Shown piece after piece: positions 1-8,540 of a DNA stretch of 64,000 bases; position 1 is the stretch's first letter; each line of letters begins with the position of its first letter. The notes beneath the pieces are model-generated. The model made no database searches, was not told where the DNA came from, and saw only the letters and a list, made by a program, of their open reading frames with translations. The position numbers and the translations under genes were made by a program. Source of the stretch: a bacterium (GTDB taxonomy: Bacteria > Bacteroidota > Ignavibacteria > Kapaibacteriales > UBA7675); the NCBI GenBank assembly GCA_030430495.1, contig JAUIKM010000007.1, positions 62,001 through 126,000 of the forward strand, written 5' to 3'.

Positions 1-130
1 AAACAAGGTGCCGTTTTTCACTACACTCGCGGCGGCGGCGGCGACGTTAAGCGCCGTGCGCACCATGCGCACGCCCGGCCTCTCCGTCAAATCGCTGCAG
101 GAATACTACGGCGCGGATTCACTGGCCTGA
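1..130 (+). CDS. carB: Carbamoyl-phosphate synthase large subunit, C-terminal end (partial)
   Basis: Only the last 42 codons are visible, read from base 2 to the TGA at 128-130; the gene starts before the window. The tail contains VPFFTTLAAAAA followed by a Leu/Val/Ser-rich stretch ending SVKSLQEYYG. This resembles the end of the allosteric (MGS-like) domain of CarB, where a VPYFTTLAAA-type strand and a final RSLQEY segment are common. CarB makes carbamoyl phosphate from glutamine, bicarbonate and ATP for pyrimidine and arginine synthesis. With so little sequence the call rests on the tail motif alone; another MGS-domain protein is possible. Confidence 0.65.
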   Translation, partial: NKVPFFTTLAAAAATLSAVRTMRTPGLSVKSLQEYYGADSLA

Positions 131-230
131 CAAAACGTTAAGCAGGATTTATGTTCAGCAGCAGCGTAACACTTTTGCAGTTTAACCTGTCTCTAACCAC
201 GTGCAGCGGCGCGATGGAGCGCGTGAACAA

Positions 231-1142
231 ATGAACACAGCCGCGCGCACCTGGACAATCGTTGAATTACTGCGATGGGGCACGGACTACTTTGCTGCCA
301 GAGATGTCGACAGCCCGCGACTTAGTGTGGAGTTGTTGCTCTGCCACGTAACCGGTCTGCAACGCATCGATTTGTATGTTCAGCATGACAAACCACTGGC
401 CGACGCTGAGCTGGTCGACCTTCGCTCGATGATCAAACGTCGTGCAAAGGGTGAACCGCTGCAATATATCCTGGGTTCGGTTGAGTTTCTGGGCTGTACG
501 ATCGCCGTGGAAACCGGCGTATTGATTCCGCGTCCGGAAACGGAATTCATTGTTGACGATCTGTGCAAGCGCCTGGAGAGCAACAAGGACCGTCGGCTGC
601 GCATCCTCGATATCGGCTGTGGTTCCGGGTGTATATCTGTTGCGTTGGCGCGCGCATATCCACTGGCGCGCGTCCTGGCGCTCGACGTCTCGGAGCAGGC
701 TCTGAGCATTGCAGAGCGAAACGCGGTGACAAACAAGGTGGAAAATGTCGTGTTCAGAAAGTGCGATATACTCAGTCAAATGCCGCGTATTCAGGCGCCC
801 TTTGATGTGATCGTTTCAAATCCTCCGTATATTGCGCATCGCGAAGTAGCGCAACTGCAGCGCGAAGTGCGTGATTACGAGCCACTGAATGCATTGACCG
901 ATCATGAGGACGGCCTGTCGTTCTACCGGCGTTTTGCGGAGATATTTCCACAAATGCTGGCTCCGGAAGGCCTGTTCTGCCTTGAGTTTGCCGACGGCGC
1001 TTCCGGGGAATTGGCGGAGATGTTCACAAAGGCGGGATATACGTGCGATGTGCTGCGGGATTTGCGCGACGAGCCCAAAGCGCTGCTGGGTAGCCGTGCG
1101 GCTAATACGCGCCCAAGCAACGAGTTAGGCGGGATGACATGA
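231..1142 (+). CDS. prmC: Peptide chain release factor N5-glutamine methyltransferase PrmC (HemK)
   Basis: A 303-residue SAM-dependent methyltransferase that methylates the Gln of the GGQ motif in release factors RF1/RF2. The N-terminal helical domain (about residues 5-80) is followed by the Rossmann fold with the SAM-binding loop DIGCGSG (about 127-133) and the diagnostic catalytic motif NPPY (about 197-200), preceded by a VSN. Length matches the family (280-300). An upstream in-frame ATG at 201 exists, but homology begins after the ATG at 231, so I chose that one. prfA is not beside it, unlike in many genomes. It is read in the same direction as carB with a 100-base gap. Confidence 0.93.
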   Translation: MNTAARTWTIVELLRWGTDYFAARDVDSPRLSVELLLCHVTGLQRIDLYVQHDKPLADAELVDLRSMIKRRAKGEPLQYILGSVEFLGCTIAVETGVLIPRPETEFIVDDLCKRLESNKDRRLRILDIGCGSGCISVALARAYPLARVLALDVSEQALSIAERNAVTNKVENVVFRKCDILSQMPRIQAPFDVIVSNPPYIAHREVAQLQREVRDYEPLNALTDHEDGLSFYRRFAEIFPQMLAPEGLFCLEFADGASGELAEMFTKAGYTCDVLRDLRDEPKALLGSRAANTRPSNELGGMT

Positions 1143-1206
1143 TGGTTGTGTCAAGCCTGTATTTGTAGTTTACAGAAATTTAATTACCCCCGTGGTGGTA
1201 TTTTCA

Positions 1207-1214
1207 TAACTTTG
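1207..1214 (+). promoter_or_regulatory. Bacteroidetes-type -7 box before the STAS gene
   Basis: TAACTTTG fits the TAnnTTTG -7 consensus used by the primary sigma factor in Bacteroidetes. It lies 30 bases before the ATG at 1245. The expected TTTG -33 element about 20 bases upstream is weak (ATTAC), so this rests on the -7 box and its position. Confidence 0.5.
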
Positions 1215-1244
1215 TAGCTTCAAAACACATCGCAAGGGACCTTA

Positions 1245-1595
1245 ATGTTTGACCAGATCAAATCCGAAGACTGTGGAGATTATACGCTCTTCACGCTTCG
1301 TGGCCAGTTTATCGGCGGCGACGAAACTGACAGGCTTCGCCAGCTTTTGAGCGGTGTGGCCGAACAACAAGACAACATTGCGATTGTCGATCTCGCCAAC
1401 GTTACCTACATCAACTCGACCGCATTGGGTGTGCTTATCTCCGCACATGCGCGCTTCACAAAACGCAACGGGCGCGTCGTTCTCTGTAATATCAGCGACA
1501 ACATTGAGAACATCTTCATTATCACAAAGCTGACGCTGGTATTCGAGATTTACGACACGGTCGATGAAGCCAAGAGCAAAATTTCCGAATCATAA
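1245..1595 (+). CDS. STAS-domain anti-sigma factor antagonist
   Basis: A 116-residue single STAS domain protein of the SpoIIAA/RsbV type. In partner-switching systems such proteins bind an anti-sigma kinase when unphosphorylated and are released when a conserved Ser is phosphorylated. That Ser is visible in YINSTALGVL (Ser58), at the start of the helix following the central strand VDLANVTY. The protein is soluble and starts at ATG 1245, downstream of a TAnnTTTG box. No RsbW-like kinase or sigma factor is beside it, so its partner must be encoded elsewhere. It is followed after 28 bases by the exbB gene, with which it may be co-transcribed. Confidence 0.88.
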   Translation: MFDQIKSEDCGDYTLFTLRGQFIGGDETDRLRQLLSGVAEQQDNIAIVDLANVTYINSTALGVLISAHARFTKRNGRVVLCNISDNIENIFIITKLTLVFEIYDTVDEAKSKISES

Positions 1596-1623
1596 ACTTT
1601 CAATCTATCTGGAGTCAGTTTCC

Positions 1624-2406
1624 ATGAAGAACGCTTTTAACGCGATCGTCATTATCCTTGCGCTGGTATTGTCGTATTTGTTTTTTGAGTTTGTGATGGG
1701 CAATCCTGGCAACTTTGAAGACCCGGATGTCAGGCACCTTCCGATTCAGGGCAATATCATGGGCATGATTTACACGGGCGGTCCGCTCGTATCGCTCCTG
1801 ATCGCCTTCATCCTCATTGCGACGACATTTATCATCGAGCGTGCTTTTTCGATCAGCAAAGCGCGCGGTAAAGGCAAACTGGAAACCTTCATCAAAAATA
1901 TCTCGCAGCAGCTGAGCAAGGGCGACATCGACGGTGCGCTCAAGTCTTGCCACACCCAGCGCGGCAGCATGGCGAACATCATTCGCGCCGGCCTTGAGAC
2001 CTACGAAAAGGTCAAAGGCGACGACGAACTCAATCGCGAGAAAAAAATGACGGAAGTCAAACGCGCGATTGACGAAGCCACGAACCTGGAAACGCCGCTG
2101 CTTGAGAAAAACATGGTTATTCTCTCGACGGTTGCTTCGATCGCCACGATGATCGGTCTGCTCGGCACGACGATCGGTATGATCCGCGCCTTTGCCGCTG
2201 TGGCAAAAGGCGGTACGGTATCGGCTACGCAGCTTTCGCTCGGTATCTCCGAAGCTCTCTACAACACGGCCGGCGGTCTGATTGGCGCTGTGCTCTCTAT
2301 CGTTGCGTACAACTACTTCACGACCAAAGTCGACAACTTCATCTACATGATCGACGAGGCGATTCTGAGCGTGACCGAAATCCTCTCTGTCAAAATCAAA
2401 GACTAA
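1624..2406 (+). CDS. exbB: ExbB/TolQ-family proton channel protein
   Basis: A 260-residue inner-membrane protein of the MotA/TolQ/ExbB family. With ExbD it forms the proton channel that energises TonB. Hydrophobic segments are seen near residues 4-24 and 45-68, and in the C-terminal half at VILSTVASIATMIGLLGTT and LYNTAGGLIGAVLSIVA, the conserved pore-lining pair of this family. A charged cytoplasmic stretch rich in Lys/Glu lies between. The start at ATG 1624 follows GGAG at about 1610; an in-frame ATG at 1564 overlaps the STAS gene and lacks support. It heads an exbB-exbD-exbD-tonB-tonB operon. Confidence 0.93.
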   Translation: MKNAFNAIVIILALVLSYLFFEFVMGNPGNFEDPDVRHLPIQGNIMGMIYTGGPLVSLLIAFILIATTFIIERAFSISKARGKGKLETFIKNISQQLSKGDIDGALKSCHTQRGSMANIIRAGLETYEKVKGDDELNREKKMTEVKRAIDEATNLETPLLEKNMVILSTVASIATMIGLLGTTIGMIRAFAAVAKGGTVSATQLSLGISEALYNTAGGLIGAVLSIVAYNYFTTKVDNFIYMIDEAILSVTEILSVKIKD

Positions 2407-2420
2407 CTGAAGCTGGTCGG

Positions 2421-2446
2421 GACGAAGAGTCCTTTGACTCTTCGTC
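2421..2446 (+). terminator. Hairpin between exbB and exbD (attenuator or mRNA-stability stem)
   Basis: GACGAAGAGTC and GACTCTTCGTC form a perfect 11-bp stem with a CTTT loop, followed by TTTCC rather than a long T-run. The position inside the operon suggests partial termination or 3'-end protection that lets exbB be made in excess over exbD, matching the high ExbB:ExbD ratio of the complex. The function is inferred. Confidence 0.7.
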
Positions 2447-2476
2447 TTTCCGGCTCTTTCCTTTGGAGGATTCAGC

Positions 2477-2992
2477 ATGCCTAAAATCAAGAAAAAACGC
2501 GTCGGTTTTGTGCTCGACATGACGCCGCTTGTTGATATCGCATTCCTGCTCCTGACCTTTTTCATGTTTACCGCCAAGTTTAAATCGGAAGCTGAGGCCG
2601 AACAGAAGTTCACCATTCAGCGCCCGGTGGCGTCGGCGGACACGTCAAAGATTCCCGAAGCGGATGTTGCGATGATCAAGATCGGCATCGATACGGTCTA
2701 CAACGACACTGCGTACTACTACTCGCTCTCGAATGAGATGACGCGGGAAAATGTCTACCGCAGCGTTGACGGCCTTACGCCCGAACAGCAGGAAAAGGCG
2801 CTGATCAAAGTGGCAAATATTGAAATGCTTGAGCAGCTGGTCGCCAAAACGCGGACGGAAAATCTCAAGACGCAATTTGCCATAGACGCGGACAAGTCGA
2901 TCCGTTACAAGTACATCGAAGATCTCATGAATGTGATGCAGAAGTACAACGCGACGGAATTCAACTTTGTGACCGACAAGCGCGGCGGCTGA
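2477..2992 (+). CDS. exbD: ExbD/TolR-family protein (first copy)
   Basis: A 171-residue single-pass protein: short basic N-terminus (KIKKKRVGF), one membrane helix with the channel Asp in LDMTPLVDIAFLLL (the second Asp is the family's proton-carrying residue), then a periplasmic domain. It starts at ATG 2477 behind GGAGG. Residues 4-30 are almost identical to the second ExbD copy just downstream, whereas the periplasmic domains differ strongly. That fits tandem duplication followed by divergence of the part that contacts TonB or peptidoglycan. Confidence 0.92.
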   Translation: MPKIKKKRVGFVLDMTPLVDIAFLLLTFFMFTAKFKSEAEAEQKFTIQRPVASADTSKIPEADVAMIKIGIDTVYNDTAYYYSLSNEMTRENVYRSVDGLTPEQQEKALIKVANIEMLEQLVAKTRTENLKTQFAIDADKSIRYKYIEDLMNVMQKYNATEFNFVTDKRGG

Positions 2993-3105
2993 TATACGCC
3001 GGCTGCAACCGCCACGGGTAACGGAACTCATGGCGGTAACTCAATTGCTTGGATTTTAGTCTTCTTTTCAGTCCGTTATACTTCATTTCTCCGGGAGAAA
3101 ACGCC

Positions 3106-3660
3106 ATGGCAGGCGGTGGACAACTAGGTGGTGATGGTGGCAAGCAGCAGAAACGCGGCTCTCTGGCAACCGTGCGCAAAAAGAAAAAGCGCGTCGGTTT
3201 TGTGCTGGACATGACGCCGCTTGTAGATATTGCATTTCTGCTGCTGACCTTCTTCATGTTTACAACGACCATGGCGCAGCCGCAGGTGATGGAGATGTCC
3301 ATTCCGCCCGAGCGTCAGGAGCAGGTAGACGTGAAGGAATCGGAGCTCATGACGCTGATTGTGCGCGGCGACGGCAAGCTTTTTTACAAGCTTGGCTCCG
3401 AAACAGCCAGAGGTGTCGCAATGGAAGATTTGCGCACCCTGGCCATCAATAAAAACCTTGAAAAGCGCAATGCCCTCATTACGGCGCTAAAAGTCTCGGA
3501 GGATGTCGAATACGGAGTAGTGATTACCGTCCTCGACGAACTGAACCTCGCCGAAGTCGAGATCACGAACCAAATCGTGGCCGACGGCGACAAACGCGAA
3601 CGCAAGTTCGCCCTCGTGCCGATGACTGAAGAAGACAAAATCGAAATTGAGGGATTATGA
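3106..3660 (+). CDS. exbD: ExbD/TolR-family protein (second copy)
   Basis: A 184-residue second ExbD. A Gly/Gln/Lys-rich cytoplasmic leader precedes the KKKKRVGFVLDMTPLVDI segment, which matches the first copy nearly residue for residue, then the membrane helix and a periplasmic domain beginning PQVMEMSIPPE. The start chosen is ATG 3106 behind CGGGAG; an in-frame TTG at 3049 would add an untypical hydrophobic leader. The stop overlaps the next gene by four bases (ATGA), so translation of ExbD and TonB is probably coupled. Confidence 0.92.
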   Translation: MAGGGQLGGDGGKQQKRGSLATVRKKKKRVGFVLDMTPLVDIAFLLLTFFMFTTTMAQPQVMEMSIPPERQEQVDVKESELMTLIVRGDGKLFYKLGSETARGVAMEDLRTLAINKNLEKRNALITALKVSEDVEYGVVITVLDELNLAEVEITNQIVADGDKRERKFALVPMTEEDKIEIEGL

Positions 3661-4514
3661 CAGCCGCTATTATCAAGCGCACTTTTGACATTGTCTATGG
3701 AGCAAAAGAAATAAGACGCACGGCTTCTGTGCGCACCGTCAACAGCTTTTTGATCGCACTCGGAATTACGGCCGCAATGGTTCTGCTGGGTGCGATGATG
3801 AATCACAACAGTCCGCAGCCGCAGGTTCCAGGTATTATTCCTGGCGGCGGAATTGAAGTGGAACGTTGGGCCGACGAACAGGAAGATATCGGTCAGCCTG
3901 AAACGGCGATCGAACCTGAGATTGAAGTACTTTATCCGCCGCCTTCGGCAGATGAATACCTGGAAGAAGTCGGAATCCCCGAGCCTGTTGAAGACGAATT
4001 GTTTGAAGAAATCGAGGAGATCGAAGACGAAGTTTTCAGCTCTATGGAGTTCGACGACAGACCGTTGGACAACAATGCCAACTCTTCGCATTCGCTCTCT
4101 AATGGATCAGGCCCTCAAATGGGAGGTGGAAATCCTTCCGGCGGAGGAGAGGGACTACTCGATGGACCTTCCGGTCCCGGGACCGCTCTCGACGCCGTTG
4201 AAGAACTGATCAACAAGCCGAATCAGGTGGGGATCTATGACGATCCGCCTGTGATTAACCTCGATGAATTACAGCGTCGCGTCGAATTTCCACATTTCGC
4301 CTCATTGCGCGAATTGGAGGGAAACGTGATTGTTCGGGCGCTGATCGACATTGACGGATCTGTGAGGCGCGTGGTGGTTCTGCAAGCCGATCATGATGTG
4401 TTCGTTAAAAACGCCGTAGATGCAGTGTACGACGTGAAGGCGACTCCGGCATACCTCGACGGAAAACCCGTCGCATGCTGGGTAAGCATTCCGATTCGTT
4501 TCCGTCTGCGTTGA
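3657..4514 (+). CDS. tonB: TonB-family energy transducer (first copy)
   Basis: A 285-residue protein with a cytoplasmic N-terminus, one membrane anchor near residues 30-46 (SFLIALGITAAMVLLGAMM), a long acidic Pro/Glu periplasmic linker (about 60-200, with a Gly/Ser-rich patch), and a C-terminal TonB domain (about 205-285) beginning DELQRRVEFP and ending IPIRFRLR. It carries PMF-derived force from ExbBD to outer-membrane receptors. The linker is dominated by Glu/Asp rather than the usual Pro-Lys repeats. It is coupled to exbD by an ATGA overlap and followed after 77 bases by a second tonB. Confidence 0.9.
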   Translation: MTAAIIKRTFDIVYGAKEIRRTASVRTVNSFLIALGITAAMVLLGAMMNHNSPQPQVPGIIPGGGIEVERWADEQEDIGQPETAIEPEIEVLYPPPSADEYLEEVGIPEPVEDELFEEIEEIEDEVFSSMEFDDRPLDNNANSSHSLSNGSGPQMGGGNPSGGGEGLLDGPSGPGTALDAVEELINKPNQVGIYDDPPVINLDELQRRVEFPHFASLRELEGNVIVRALIDIDGSVRRVVVLQADHDVFVKNAVDAVYDVKATPAYLDGKPVACWVSIPIRFRLR

Positions 4515-4591
4515 ACCCCGGGGAACTGAATGCCGCGGGAATTGCTTCCGAAACAAGGGAACAATAATAGATAACCGGAGTATTCGAGTTT

Positions 4592-5380
4592 ATGGCAACT
4601 ATAGCAGCCACGAACAAGAGTAACAGTGGGCGTTACGGCGCTCCTGAATTGAAACAGTATATCAAGACGTCGACCTGGCGGTCGTTTCTCGGCGCTCTGG
4701 GCCTTTTTGCTCTGATCATCGGCAGTTATGCGGTTTCACAAAGTATGGCTAACGCCGAAGATGTGAAATTCATGGCGCCGCCGGTCAAGCTGAAACTGTC
4801 GCAGTTGCCGCCGCCGCCGTCCGCCAACGATGCGGCGCCGCCAATGCCGCCGCCGCCTTCGGAAGTAGTTATTGCTTCCGGTCCGGCAGCACGCGCCGGT
4901 ACGCCGGTTCCTGTGCCCGACGCCATGATTCCCGAAGACATCCAGGACTTTGCCAACGTCGACGAGATTGCTCGTGCGACGGCCGAAGGCGGAGATGAGG
5001 ACTTCTCGGGCTTTGGCGACAATGATGGTTTTGGCGAGGTGCAGCTTGATATTGCTCCCGAGGTTGTGGAAGAACCCGATGCTTTTGAATTTATCCCGGT
5101 CGAGAAAGAACCGTATATCGATCTGGGCGAACTGCAGCGCAAGGTGAAGTATCCGCCGATCGCGCAGCGCGCCGGGCTCGAAGGCAGCGTGGTGATTCGC
5201 GTGCTGATTGATGTTGACGGTAAACCCAAAAAACATCTTGTTCAGCAGAGCGACAACGAAGTTTTCAATGAAGCGGCAGTTGCAGCCGTAATGTCGTCGG
5301 TCTTTACGCCGGCCATTCAGAATCAGCAGCCGATTCAGTGTTGGGTCAGTATTCCCATCACGTTTAAACTTCGCAATTGA
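4592..5380 (+). CDS. tonB: TonB-family energy transducer (second copy)
   Basis: A 262-residue TonB. The membrane anchor is near residues 32-50 (FLGALGLFALIIGSYAVSQ), followed by a Pro-rich linker (LPPPPSANDAAPPMPPPPSE) and an acidic segment. The C-terminal TonB domain (about 180-262) starts DLGELQRKVKYPP and ends CWVSIPITFKLRN. Its C-terminal domain closely resembles that of the first TonB (shared ELQR, GxVxIRxLIDxDG, CWVSIPI), but the linkers are unrelated. Two TonBs with two ExbDs behind one ExbB suggest two transducer sets sharing a channel, perhaps for different receptors. Confidence 0.9.
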   Translation: MATIAATNKSNSGRYGAPELKQYIKTSTWRSFLGALGLFALIIGSYAVSQSMANAEDVKFMAPPVKLKLSQLPPPPSANDAAPPMPPPPSEVVIASGPAARAGTPVPVPDAMIPEDIQDFANVDEIARATAEGGDEDFSGFGDNDGFGEVQLDIAPEVVEEPDAFEFIPVEKEPYIDLGELQRKVKYPPIAQRAGLEGSVVIRVLIDVDGKPKKHLVQQSDNEVFNEAAVAAVMSSVFTPAIQNQQPIQCWVSIPITFKLRN

Positions 5381-5400
5381 TTCAAACGACAAATGAGCGG

Positions 5401-5433
5401 ATGGCAGGTGGTTATTTAATAACTGTCTGCCAT
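5401..5433 (+). terminator. Hairpin after the TonB operon
   Basis: ATGGCAG pairs with CTGCCAT, and inside it GTTAT pairs with ATAAC, giving a two-part stem 20 bases after the second tonB stop; TTTCCGTTT follows. It is likely a terminator or 3' processing stem closing the tonB operon. Confidence 0.55.
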
Positions 5434-5500
5434 TTCCGTTTAGTGCAGCGTGTTGCTGTCCGGCCGCTGCAGTAATTCCGCGATTCCCGGCTTACCGCGA

Positions 5501-5719
5501 ATGAACAAACTCTGGCTGACGATCAATGTTACCGCACGAGCAATGGTGTCCCTTGTCGGGCTTGTCCTGTTGTTTGTGGCCGATGAGTTTTACGTCGGCA
5601 ACGTTGTGCTGATCAGAACAGCCGCCGTGGTTTTCATTCTGTTCGGCATTTATCGCGTGGTGACTTTCTACGGCAATTACCAGAGCTATCGACGCGAGAG
5701 CGAAAGGGAGGAACGATGA
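5501..5719 (+). CDS. Small membrane protein of unknown function
   Basis: A 72-residue protein with two hydrophobic segments (about 10-26 and 33-52) and a charged tail rich in Arg/Glu (SYRRESEREER). No family recognised. The start is ATG 5501; an earlier in-frame codon at 5450 lies in the untranslated region after the operon hairpin. Its stop overlaps the start of the next gene by four bases (ATGA at 5716), so the two are translated together. In related genomes a short membrane protein of this kind often sits between tonB and the PstS-like gene, but its role is unknown. Confidence 0.72.
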   Translation: MNKLWLTINVTARAMVSLVGLVLLFVADEFYVGNVVLIRTAAVVFILFGIYRVVTFYGNYQSYRRESEREER

Positions 5720-6657
5720 ACACATTACGGGATTCAGGTGCGCGGGCCTTTTCCGCGCTGGTTTGCCTCTTTGTTTTGTCGGCGTGCAATTCGGGCGACG
5801 CGTCGGAGGACAAGGTCCCAACGACGGGTTCGATGGCGGGTGAGGCGACCATCATTTGCGACGCCGCCGTCTACGACGTCATGATGCCCGCCCTGCAGAT
5901 GCACGACTCTGCTTATCCTCATGCTCATATCACAGTTGAGCGTCTGGATGCGCGCATGGGCATGCAACAGCTGATGGCCGGCAATACACCCGGCCTGATC
6001 ATTGCACGCGACTACCTTCCCGATGAAGATTCGCTGCTCCAGAGTTTTGACGTCGAGCACTACACCGAGTACATCTTTGCTCAGGACGCACTGGTGTTTG
6101 TCGTGCGGGACGACTACCCGATCGACACGCTCTCGCATACTTTGCTGCGGCGCAAACTGCTCAGCGCGGATCCAGTTCTGCGTGAGAGTTTTCCGCAGCT
6201 GGAAGCCGAACCGCATTTTGTCTGCTCGAATATCAATTCTTCCGCATATGCCAATATCCTGTTGAAAATCACGGATATGCAGGCGCCGCTGGCCCGGTTC
6301 CAGTTCGCCGGCACGGCCGATTCCGTTTTTGCGGTCGTGCGTTCGGCGGAAAATGTGATCGGCGTTGCGTTGCTGTCGCAGGCCGTCAAACAGACGGACC
6401 TGCGCATGGTTCCGGTTGGGTTTATGCGTGAGGACGGCGTTCAGATTCCGCCGCGTCTGGTGCATCAGTCGCGCATCGTGATGGACATGTACCCGTACCC
6501 GATCAATATTCGCGGTTGGTTGTTGAAAGGAATGACACAGGACGTGGTGTGGGGGACATTTGTCTACCTGGCGCGCGATCCGGAAGTGATGCTCTACTTC
6601 CGCGATGCTGGAATAGTGCCCGAGCACGCTCACTTCAATCTGAAAGTCTCTGAATAG
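5716..6657 (+). CDS. PstS-like periplasmic substrate-binding lipoprotein
   Basis: A 313-residue lipoprotein. The signal peptide ends in the lipobox LSAC (Cys about residue 24), followed by a Ser/Gly linker and a two-lobed periplasmic-binding fold of the PBP-like/PstS type (EATIICDAAVYDVMMPAL, then FAQDALVFVVRDDYP, where PstS proteins have the AxDxLxxIVN-type strand). There are no pstCAB permease genes nearby. Its place in the tonB-TPR operon suggests a role in envelope function or substrate sensing rather than classic phosphate uptake. The ligand cannot be told from sequence. It overlaps the upstream small membrane protein by four bases. Confidence 0.78.
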   Translation: MNTLRDSGARAFSALVCLFVLSACNSGDASEDKVPTTGSMAGEATIICDAAVYDVMMPALQMHDSAYPHAHITVERLDARMGMQQLMAGNTPGLIIARDYLPDEDSLLQSFDVEHYTEYIFAQDALVFVVRDDYPIDTLSHTLLRRKLLSADPVLRESFPQLEAEPHFVCSNINSSAYANILLKITDMQAPLARFQFAGTADSVFAVVRSAENVIGVALLSQAVKQTDLRMVPVGFMREDGVQIPPRLVHQSRIVMDMYPYPINIRGWLLKGMTQDVVWGTFVYLARDPEVMLYFRDAGIVPEHAHFNLKVSE

Positions 6658-6692
6658 TATTTCTGTAGCATAATCATGAGGATGTGCGGATC

Positions 6693-8432
6693 ATGCAAAG
6701 ATCTGTAATGGCAGTTCTGGCTGTCCTTTTTGCCGCTCTCAACGTCGCGCCTGCCTTGTCGCAGTCCAGCTACGACAAAGCCCGTGAATATCTGGCCGTG
6801 CGCGACTTTCTGAGCGCGGCACCGCACCTGGTGGCGGCAGCCAAAGAATCGCCCAAAAACAAGGAAATCCTGACGCTGACCGGCGATGCCTTCGTTGAGC
6901 TTGAAAAAGCCGACTCGGCATTGATTTACTATAAACGCGCACTTGATGTCGATGATGAAGATCTGTTCGTAGTGCGCAAAACAGCCCGTACCTATGCATT
7001 GCTTTCGCAGTTCCAGGAAGCCCATGAGCTGATGGAAGATGCGTTCGATCTCAACGATGACGATGTGTATAACTACCTGACGCGCGGTGAGATATACATC
7101 ATGCAGGATTCGCTTACACGGGCGGATCACTCTATTCGCAAAGCGCAATCCATCGATGACGAAATCCCCGACACGTACGTAGCCCTGGGCGATCTCTACT
7201 ACGCTCAGAAGGTCTACCAGCTGGCCAAAACCAACTACGAAGAAGCAATCGCTCGCGATACGACGCTGCTGGAGCCGCGCATCAAACTGGCGCGCGCCTA
7301 CTGGGCTCTGGCCGGCAAAGCGGGCGACCGCCAGGCCAGCAACGACCTGCTGAAAAAGTCGCTGATCCAGTGGGACATGGTGACAAAGCAGGATACCAAC
7401 AATGCACCGGCATTCTGGGAAAAGGGACGCATTCTCTATCTGGCGCAGCAGTATTCGCCGGCGGCGCGTGCGCTCTTGCGCTACACCGTCCTGCGGCCTG
7501 ATCGTCCGCTGGCCTACTGGTGGCTGGGACGCTCTTTCTACGAGGTTCAGGCGATCGATTCCGCCATCATCTACCTGGAACTGGCGCGCCAGAAAGTCGA
7601 CACGGTTGCCGATCAGGCTTCGCTGATGCTGGCGCGGACCTATTACCTCGGCAAGCGATTTAAAGATGCCGCCGCACAATTCGGCGCACTTAAGGGTAAA
7701 GTTGAGTTTGAGGTCAAGGACTACGAGCGCTACGGCCGCTCCGCCATCCTCTCGGGCGATACGGTGACCGCCATTACCAACCTGCGCGAGGCGCTTGACA
7801 AGGAACCCGATTGCAAATTGCAGCTTATGTTCGGCAACGTGTTGCGATCCGGAAATCAATACGACGAAGCCATCGACGCATTCCACAAAGTGTTCGAAGT
7901 GTGTGATACACTCGTCGATGCCGACAGGGCGCGCGTGTACTTCTACATCGGAATTTCAAACTTTTCGCGCGGCAGTCTGGACTCGGCTGCGACGGCGCTG
8001 GCGGAGGCCGTGCGCCTGGATTCCAGTAACTCCTTTGCCCTCCAGCGTCTGGCGTTTACCTACCGCGAAATGGACAGTACCGACAAGGCCATGGAGGCCT
8101 TCCGTGCGACGATCGACGTGCTCAGGCGCGAGATTGAAGCCGCCGACAGCGAAGCGGAAAAGAGCCGACTGTTCAAGCAGGTCGACGGTTCATATGTCGG
8201 TCTGGCCGGAATTATTTTCGGGACCAAGGATTTCAACGAATTGATCCGCGTGTGCCGCGAATGGACCGCATTCAACGATAAATCCGAATACGGTTATCTC
8301 TACCACGCTATCGCAGAACAGTCCCTGCAAAATGTAGAATCGGCTTGCACGTATTACCGCAAGGTGTTGGGAATCAATCCCAGCAACAAAACTGCGCGTC
8401 AGAATGTGGATGCGCTTGGATGCGGCAACTGA
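6693..8432 (+). CDS. Periplasmic TPR-repeat protein
   Basis: A 579-residue protein with an N-terminal signal peptide (residues 1-25, ending ALSQS) and TPR-like helical repeats along its whole length, for example ALIYYKRALDVDDEDLF, AKTNYEEAIARDTTLLEP and ACTYYRKVLGINPSN. TPR arrays are protein-binding scaffolds. Start: ATG 6693, nine bases after GAGGAT; a GTG at 6684 in the same frame is less well placed. It is the last gene of the tonB-pstS-TPR set and probably helps assemble or regulate that envelope machine. The specific partner is unknown. Confidence 0.8.
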   Translation: MQRSVMAVLAVLFAALNVAPALSQSSYDKAREYLAVRDFLSAAPHLVAAAKESPKNKEILTLTGDAFVELEKADSALIYYKRALDVDDEDLFVVRKTARTYALLSQFQEAHELMEDAFDLNDDDVYNYLTRGEIYIMQDSLTRADHSIRKAQSIDDEIPDTYVALGDLYYAQKVYQLAKTNYEEAIARDTTLLEPRIKLARAYWALAGKAGDRQASNDLLKKSLIQWDMVTKQDTNNAPAFWEKGRILYLAQQYSPAARALLRYTVLRPDRPLAYWWLGRSFYEVQAIDSAIIYLELARQKVDTVADQASLMLARTYYLGKRFKDAAAQFGALKGKVEFEVKDYERYGRSAILSGDTVTAITNLREALDKEPDCKLQLMFGNVLRSGNQYDEAIDAFHKVFEVCDTLVDADRARVYFYIGISNFSRGSLDSAATALAEAVRLDSSNSFALQRLAFTYREMDSTDKAMEAFRATIDVLRREIEAADSEAEKSRLFKQVDGSYVGLAGIIFGTKDFNELIRVCREWTAFNDKSEYGYLYHAIAEQSLQNVESACTYYRKVLGINPSNKTARQNVDALGCGN

Positions 8433-8497
8433 CCGACGGCCGGAAATTTCACGGTTGATCCGGTTCGTTGTCAATTAAAACGGACCGGTCTCCGTGC

Positions 8498-8528
8498 TTT
8501 GATTATCGAGGGTATTGCCGTATATTTG
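8498..8528 (+). promoter_or_regulatory. Bacteroidetes-type promoter for the DUF177-rpmF-fab operon
   Basis: TTTG (8498-8501), a 19-base spacer and TATATTTG (8521-8528) match the TTTG-N19-TAnnTTTG consensus exactly. The ATG at 8541 is only about six bases beyond the predicted transcript start, so the leader is very short. Confidence 0.75.
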
Positions 8529-8540
8529 CAGGCTGTACTT

